Assembly (NCBI GenBank): GCA_905193765.1
Contig: CAJJPZ010000077.1
Location: 1-10,377, forward strand
Origin: an uncultured Eubacterium sp.
Lineage (GTDB): Bacteria > Bacillota > Clostridia > Peptostreptococcales > Anaerovoracaceae
Length of the DNA: 10,377 nt
Reading direction: 5' to 3'
Shown: piece after piece, positions 7,016 to 10,377 of the stretch
Position numbering within the stretch: the first letter of the stretch is position 1
How the letters are laid out: every line of letters starts with the position of its first letter
Notes under the pieces: generated by a model
Database searches by the model: none
Seen by the model: only the letters and a program-made list of their open reading frames with translations
Told to the model about the DNA's origin: nothing
Program-made: the position numbers and the translations under genes

Positions 7016-7031
7016 TTATCACCTTCGATAA
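7016..7031. promoter_or_regulatory. Putative enhancer site 2, TTATCA-N4-CGATAA
   Basis: TTATCA-CCTT-CGATAA, one mismatch in the dyad, exactly 70 bp from site 1. Outside this register, the flanking AATTTATC/GATAAATT (7013-7020 and 7027-7034) also form an inverted repeat with a 6-bp spacer. Confidence 0.6.
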
Positions 7032-7035
7032 ATTA

Positions 7036-7051
7036 TTATCATTTCTGATAA
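7036..7051. promoter_or_regulatory. Putative enhancer site 3, TTATCA-N4-TGATAA
   Basis: Perfect dyad TTATCA-TTTC-TGATAA, exactly 20 bp from site 2, centred about 179 bp upstream of the predicted sigma-54 start. A weaker AGATAA half-site follows in the same 10-bp phase at 7076-7081. Confidence 0.65.
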
Positions 7052-7078
7052 CAACCGTGTGTTCTACAAATAATCAGA

Positions 7079-7125
7079 TAAAAAGAGGATGCAAAAAACA
7101 AATTTATCATTTTCACATCCTTTTT
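7079..7125 (-). terminator. Terminator-like hairpin after the lipoprotein gene
   Basis: Minus strand: AAAAAGGATG (7116-7125 region) pairs with CATCCT (7086-7091) and then a T-rich run, CTTTTTATC. The stem is only about 6 strong base pairs plus A-T pairs, and the loop of 24 nt is long, with further A/T pairing inside it. It starts 6 bases after the TGA of the lipoprotein gene. T-runs on both sides mean it could act in both directions. Confidence 0.5.
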
Positions 7126-7130
7126 CTTTC

Positions 7131-8201
7131 TCAGTTTTCTATTATCTTCACATTAGACAGTCTCAGATCCTCCAGTTTGAACTCATCTGCTGTCTTTATC
7201 TTCACATTGCCCTGTTTCAGATTTTTCAGCACAGCCTTATAATCCGACTTGCTGAAACGTTCCATACCTTTATCATCAAATGCAAGACTTATATAACCGT
7301 CTTCCGCACTGCATGATATCTCCCTGCCTCCGGAAAATTCACCGTCTGCATATCCTTCCAGCGCATCCTTCAGCGCTCTTCCGATATCCTTCACGGCTGA
7401 TGCGATGATCGTATCCGACATCCCGCTCTTATCTGTTTCAGATGCGATCAGCTTCCCGTCTGACAGCTCTGCAGCTTCTATGACAGGTGATTCTACACTG
7501 CTTCCACATACGAAGATAAGTTCTGTATCCCTGTACCAGCGCTTCGCTTTTTCAAGCACATCTTCTCTTTCATCTTCATCGTTGAAATAAGTATATCTTA
7601 CAGTAATATCACCTTCATCCTCACTGGCAGCATCCTGAGCGCCCTGAACGAATCCATATCCATACTTGACATAGATAGATTTCTTTGCTGCCCCCATGAA
7701 TCCAAGTTTATCGTACCCGGCTTTCACAGCGCTGTATCCCGCCAGATAGCCGGCCTGATCGGAAGCGAACACTATGCTCATGGTATTATCGCCTATATCC
7801 TGTTCCCCCGATTCCTGATCCATAGGTTCAGCATCTATAAGTATGAATTTCACATCCGGATACTTTTTCTGTGCTTTGTATATCACATCTTCGAAGGAAT
7901 ACCCGTCTGCAACTATGACTTTCGCCCCTCTGTCCACGGCATTCCTTATGGCCTCGCTATATGCTTCATCTGTGGCTTCCGCAGCTTTGTAGTACTTGTG
8001 GGATATGCCCCGTGATTCACCTACATCGGTGATGACGTCCCATGCCACCTCACTGTATCCGCCGTTCATAAGAAGTCCGGCAGCAGTCACCATGGCTATC
8101 TCATAATCCACCTGTTCCTCAGGCTGCTCCTCCTCTTCGCCGCATGCAGCGAAAACAAAGCACATCACCACCACTGTGATCATAATCAAAAATTTCTTCA
8201 T
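7131..8201 (-). CDS. BMP/PnrA-like substrate-binding lipoprotein
   Basis: 356 residues with a lipoprotein signal peptide: a lysine start (MKKF), a hydrophobic stretch at 4-17, and a lipobox FAAC with lipidated C20, followed by an acidic linker (GEEEEQPEEQ). The mature part matches the basic-membrane-protein family of periplasmic-binding folds (SEVAWDVI near 50, GAKVIVADGYSFEDV, KFILIDAEP, FASDQAGYLAGYSAVKAGYDKLGFMG). Known relatives bind purine nucleosides for ABC uptake and sit on the outer face of the membrane. No ATPase or permease gene is beside it, so it either uses a transporter encoded elsewhere or has a sensory role. Start ATG 8201 has AGGAGG five bases upstream and follows the nitrilase gene by 25 bp. 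It is the last gene of its operon. The ligand is unknown. Confidence 0.82.
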   Translation of the reverse strand: MKKFLIMITVVVMCFVFAACGEEEEQPEEQVDYEIAMVTAAGLLMNGGYSEVAWDVITDVGESRGISHKYYKAAEATDEAYSEAIRNAVDRGAKVIVADGYSFEDVIYKAQKKYPDVKFILIDAEPMDQESGEQDIGDNTMSIVFASDQAGYLAGYSAVKAGYDKLGFMGAAKKSIYVKYGYGFVQGAQDAASEDEGDITVRYTYFNDEDEREDVLEKAKRWYRDTELIFVCGSSVESPVIEAAELSDGKLIASETDKSGMSDTIIASAVKDIGRALKDALEGYADGEFSGGREISCSAEDGYISLAFDDKGMERFSKSDYKAVLKNLKQGNVKIKTADEFKLEDLRLSNVKIIEN

Positions 8202-8226
8202 ATCATCCTCCTGTCGCGCGTCGGGT

Positions 8227-9036
8227 CTAATACAGTTCCGGCCGCCTGTGCTTCAGCAGCGGCAGCTGTTCTCTTATTGAATCCACATGATCCGTATCTA
8301 TGTCCCCGTACACTATACACTCTTTCTCATCCCCGTGTGCAATGAACCCACCCCATGGATCCACTATGCATGAATTGCCGTATGCCTGATAAGGGCCGTT
8401 CATATCCCGGGCAGGCGAATTCGCCGCAAAATATACCTGATTGTCCAGCGCCCTTGCTCTCATGGTGAGATCCCAGTGTGCCGGACCTGTGGTCATGTTA
8501 AACGCCGCGGGCAGCACTATTAGCTTCGCACCCGCCAGCGCCATTTTGCGGAACCATTCAGGGAAACGGACGTCATAGCATATGGCAACGCCTATCCGGC
8601 AGAATTCTGTGTCTATGACAGTCATCTCACTGCCGGCTGTGAGGGTATCAGATTCCATGAACCGTATGCCGCCCTTCACGTCTATATCGAAGAGATGCAC
8701 TTTCCTGTGCCTGCCGATGATATTCCCTTTCCGGTCAAATGAAAAGGATGTATTGTATACCCTGTCGCCATCCAATTCCGGTATAGACCCGCCTATCAGA
8801 TATACTCCTGTCTCAGACGCAAGCTCTGAAAGAAAACGCACTGTTTCACCATCTTCCGGTTCTGCATATTCTCTGAAATAGTCGTTGGAGTACGGACAGT
8901 TCCACATCTCAGGCAATGATATCACCTGCGCTCCGTTCTCTGCAGCCTCCATGACAGCAGTCCGTGCTGTCTCCATGCTCTCTTTCTTGTCAAAAGAGCC
9001 CTTTATCTGGCATAAACCTATCCTGAATATCATCAT
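8227..9036 (-). CDS. Carbon-nitrogen hydrolase, omega-amidase (Nit2)-like
   Basis: Nitrilase-superfamily amidase of 269 residues, the usual single-domain length. The catalytic triad is E43 (SLPEMWNCPYSND), K112 (GRHRKVHLFDID) and C153 (AICYDVRFPE). PEMWN...YF and FNMTTGPAHW resemble omega-amidases, which hydrolyse alpha-ketoglutaramate or alpha-ketosuccinamate to the keto acid and ammonia, so that role is likely but unproven; other small amides are possible. No signal peptide, so cytoplasmic. The start ATG overlaps the TGA of the NUDIX gene by four bases (ATGA), with AAAGGA 8 nt upstream, indicating translational coupling. A second ATG follows at once (9033). Confidence 0.87.
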   Translation of the reverse strand: MMIFRIGLCQIKGSFDKKESMETARTAVMEAAENGAQVISLPEMWNCPYSNDYFREYAEPEDGETVRFLSELASETGVYLIGGSIPELDGDRVYNTSFSFDRKGNIIGRHRKVHLFDIDVKGGIRFMESDTLTAGSEMTVIDTEFCRIGVAICYDVRFPEWFRKMALAGAKLIVLPAAFNMTTGPAHWDLTMRARALDNQVYFAANSPARDMNGPYQAYGNSCIVDPWGGFIAHGDEKECIVYGDIDTDHVDSIREQLPLLKHRRPELY

Positions 9037-9674
9037 GCACCATCCTTTCTCTTTATATCATGTTCCATAATCACATCTGTCATCCGTTTCGTGATCCTGC
9101 CTGTAAGTCCCCAGATCACCCTGCCGTCTATATCATACACAGGTACCGGTTCGCTCCCCAGTCTCCACGAATAGCCGTTTCCGCCCGTTACTTTCTCATA
9201 TGGAAAATCTTCCGGTGGTTCAGGTATTATACCGTTCATGTATACTTCAGGGGGATTCTCCATCAGGCTGTCCAGCGATACCGTGAAGATCTCTTCCACT
9301 TCATCAGGGTTCAACACTGCGTCATCGATGCATTTTCCGTCAATCATTCCCAGAAAGCAGTACATCAGGAAGTTGCTGTGGGTATATATCGTATCCAGCT
9401 GAGACACGATCTCTATGCACTCTTCCGGAACACCGATCTCTTCTCTGGTTTCTCTCAGCGCACATTCGCAGGGAGTTTCTCCCACTTCCATATGGCCTCC
9501 CGGGAAGCATATCTCACCGGGCTGACGTTCCATCCTGCGTGCCCTGACTTCATAAAGCACATGCAGCCTGCCGCCGATCTCAACGACTGGCACCAGTACT
9601 GAAAAAAATCTGAATCCCGGCTCCGCGCCTGCCTCATGATCTCTGAATATCTTTCTTATATCAGCCTTTTTCAA
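9033..9674 (-). CDS. NUDIX hydrolase, CoA-diphosphatase type
   Basis: 213 residues. The NUDIX box is complete at 60-82 (G-x5-E-x7-REtREEiGV), with the metal-binding REE at 77-79. Just before it, YEVRARRMERQPGEICFPGG (41-60) fits the UPF0035-type motif that marks coenzyme A diphosphatases, which cut CoA to 4'-phosphopantetheine and 3',5'-ADP. The C-terminal VIWGLTGRITKRMTDVI also fits that group. The start is probably TTG 9674, overlapping the EamA gene by 14 bp, since the first in-frame ATG (codon 48) would remove part of the fold; GAGGAG lies 13 nt before the TTG, a long spacing. It is coupled to the nitrilase gene by a 4-bp overlap. Some other short-chain acyl-CoA or nucleotide substrate is possible. 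Confidence 0.85.
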   Translation of the reverse strand: MKKADIRKIFRDHEAGAEPGFRFFSVLVPVVEIGGRLHVLYEVRARRMERQPGEICFPGGHMEVGETPCECALRETREEIGVPEECIEIVSQLDTIYTHSNFLMYCFLGMIDGKCIDDAVLNPDEVEEIFTVSLDSLMENPPEVYMNGIIPEPPEDFPYEKVTGGNGYSWRLGSEPVPVYDIDGRVIWGLTGRITKRMTDVIMEHDIKRKDGA

Positions 9675-10377
9675 ACCGTTTTCTTATCTCCTCATCTTTT
9701 TTCTGGTATTTTATATTCATATATGACGCCAGCAGTATCAGTCCTATCCCTATGTACGTATTCCAGAGTATCGTCTCTCCGAGGAATATCACAGCCATCA
9801 CCGGGGCTATCGCCGGTTTCAGGAAGAATGCGAGAGACCCCGTTGCTGCATCTGACAGCTTTATAGCTTTGAAATAGGAGAAGTATCCCAGCCCCGTCAC
9901 AAATATACCTACATACAGCACCAGCGGCAGCTGATCCACCACACCGGCAAGCACAGGCCTGCCCGAAACAGCCACCACCACAAGCAGCACCAGCGAACCA
10001 AGTATGAAACTTATGCTTGTCTGAGCCATAAGCCCTATTTTTTTCACACTCACCTTGCCGGCCACCGTATATGCACCGAAGGTGATAGCCGCAAGGAGCA
10101 TATATATCGTGCCCTGTACGGTATTGCCCTCCTGCAGATTCCACGGCTTTATCATGAATATTATTCCCAGCAGCCCTATAAAAAGTACTATAATCTTCTG
10201 ACGGTTCATCTTCTCATCAGTGAAGAAATGCGCGAACACCATCGTGAACAGCGGGTTTATCGCGATCAGTACCGAAGCAGTCGCCGCATTGGAATGCATG
10301 ACCCCCATCTGGAACATCACCATACTTATGGGGATTCCCAGCGTACCTACCCCCAGCAGCTGTATCAGATCCTTTAC
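9661..10377 (-). CDS. EamA/DMT-superfamily transporter (N-terminus cut by window end)
   Basis: The frame is open to the last base, giving 238 residues of a protein normally of about 290-300 residues with ten membrane helices; roughly the first two helices are missing. The visible part has the end of the first EamA repeat (TASVLIAINPLFTMVFAHFFTDE) and a full second repeat after the GNTVQG linker, with the matching signature SLAFFLKPAIAPVMAVIFLGE. Strongly hydrophobic segments alternate with short basic loops, and the charged tail (YQKKDEEIRKRFEKG) is probably cytoplasmic. Relatives export amino acids, metabolites or nucleotide-sugars. The ATG at 10323 is internal and is not the true start. The gene overlaps the NUDIX gene by 14 bp and is the first visible gene of its operon. 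The substrate is unknown. Confidence 0.85.
   Translation of the reverse strand, partial: VKDLIQLLGVGTLGIPISMVMFQMGVMHSNAATASVLIAINPLFTMVFAHFFTDEKMNRQKIIVLFIGLLGIIFMIKPWNLQEGNTVQGTIYMLLAAITFGAYTVAGKVSVKKIGLMAQTSISFILGSLVLLVVVAVSGRPVLAGVVDQLPLVLYVGIFVTGLGYFSYFKAIKLSDAATGSLAFFLKPAIAPVMAVIFLGETILWNTYIGIGLILLASYMNIKYQKKDEEIRKRFEKG

Larger units (their letters stand above)
6806..7130. other. Intergenic control region between the two operons
   Basis: About 325 AT-rich bases between the BMP-like lipoprotein gene and the first SDR. In minus-strand order it contains the terminator of the upstream operon, the phased TTATCA/TGATAA array, the 26-bp palindrome, the sigma-54 promoter and the SDR ribosome site. 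The small plus-strand open frames here look like chance and have no supporting ribosome sites. The part between 6962 and 7015 shows only a weak GTAT/ATAC inverted repeat at 6973-6986. Confidence 0.8.

Noticed and set aside
6931..7109. Short-repeat cluster considered as a CRISPR array
   Set aside because: Repeats are 6-16 bp dyads with helical phasing and no unique spacers of 30-40 bp; this fits operator sites instead.
9060..9602. Plus-strand open frame of 180 residues
   Set aside because: It mirrors the NUDIX gene, which has a complete NUDIX box and operon overlaps; the antisense product matches no family I recognise.
9692..10144. Minus-strand open frame of 150 residues in another frame of the EamA gene
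   Set aside because: Glycine- and cysteine-rich shadow translation; the EamA frame has conserved signatures and hydrophobic periodicity.

Overview
The window reads as a chromosomal segment of a Clostridia-type Bacillota, probably an anaerobe. The grounds are strong AGGAGG-like ribosome sites, frequent ATA isoleucine codons, TTG starts, a Gram-positive-style lipoprotein and a sigma-54 regulator of the type common in amino-acid-fermenting Clostridia. Genus cannot be told from this sequence. All nine genes lie on the minus strand, so transcription runs from high to low coordinates. No RNA genes, insertion sequences or CRISPR arrays are visible.

Upstream block (10377 to 7131). Four tightly packed genes: an EamA/DMT transporter cut by the window end, a NUDIX hydrolase with the CoA-diphosphatase signature, a nitrilase-superfamily amidase resembling omega-amidase (Nit2), and a BMP/PnrA-like lipoprotein without ABC partners in view. 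Overlaps of 14 and 4 bp and a 25-bp gap point to one operon, closed by a hairpin at about 7081-7125.

Control region (about 6806-7130). This is the most striking non-coding part. It holds a near-consensus -24/-12 sigma-54 promoter (TGGCATG-N4-TTGCT, 6876-6891). Upstream of it lie three copies of a 16-bp dyad, TTATCA-N4-YGATAA, whose half-sites sit in exact 10-bp phase, and a 26-bp perfect palindrome overlaps the nearest copy. This looks like a sigma-54 enhancer array.

Downstream block (6805 to 1). The promoter reads into a short-chain dehydrogenase (SDR), divergent GcvPA-like and GcvPB-like subunits of the glycine-decarboxylase P-protein fold, a terminator-like hairpin and structured leader, an AcoX-like ATP-NAD kinase family protein, a second SDR, and a sigma-54 type regulator of which only the N-terminal sensor part is in view. 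The P-protein pair keeps the PLP lysine but differs from canonical GcvP at several conserved motifs, and no gcvT, gcvH or lpd is present.

Inference: this is a substrate-induced, autoregulated operon. Two SDRs interconvert hydroxy/keto intermediates and a PLP enzyme of GcvP ancestry acts on an amino acid other than, or in addition to, glycine. An acoX-like gene under sigma-54 control resembles the layout of acetoin operons. The substrate cannot be named from sequence alone, and this block is the best candidate for an undescribed pathway.
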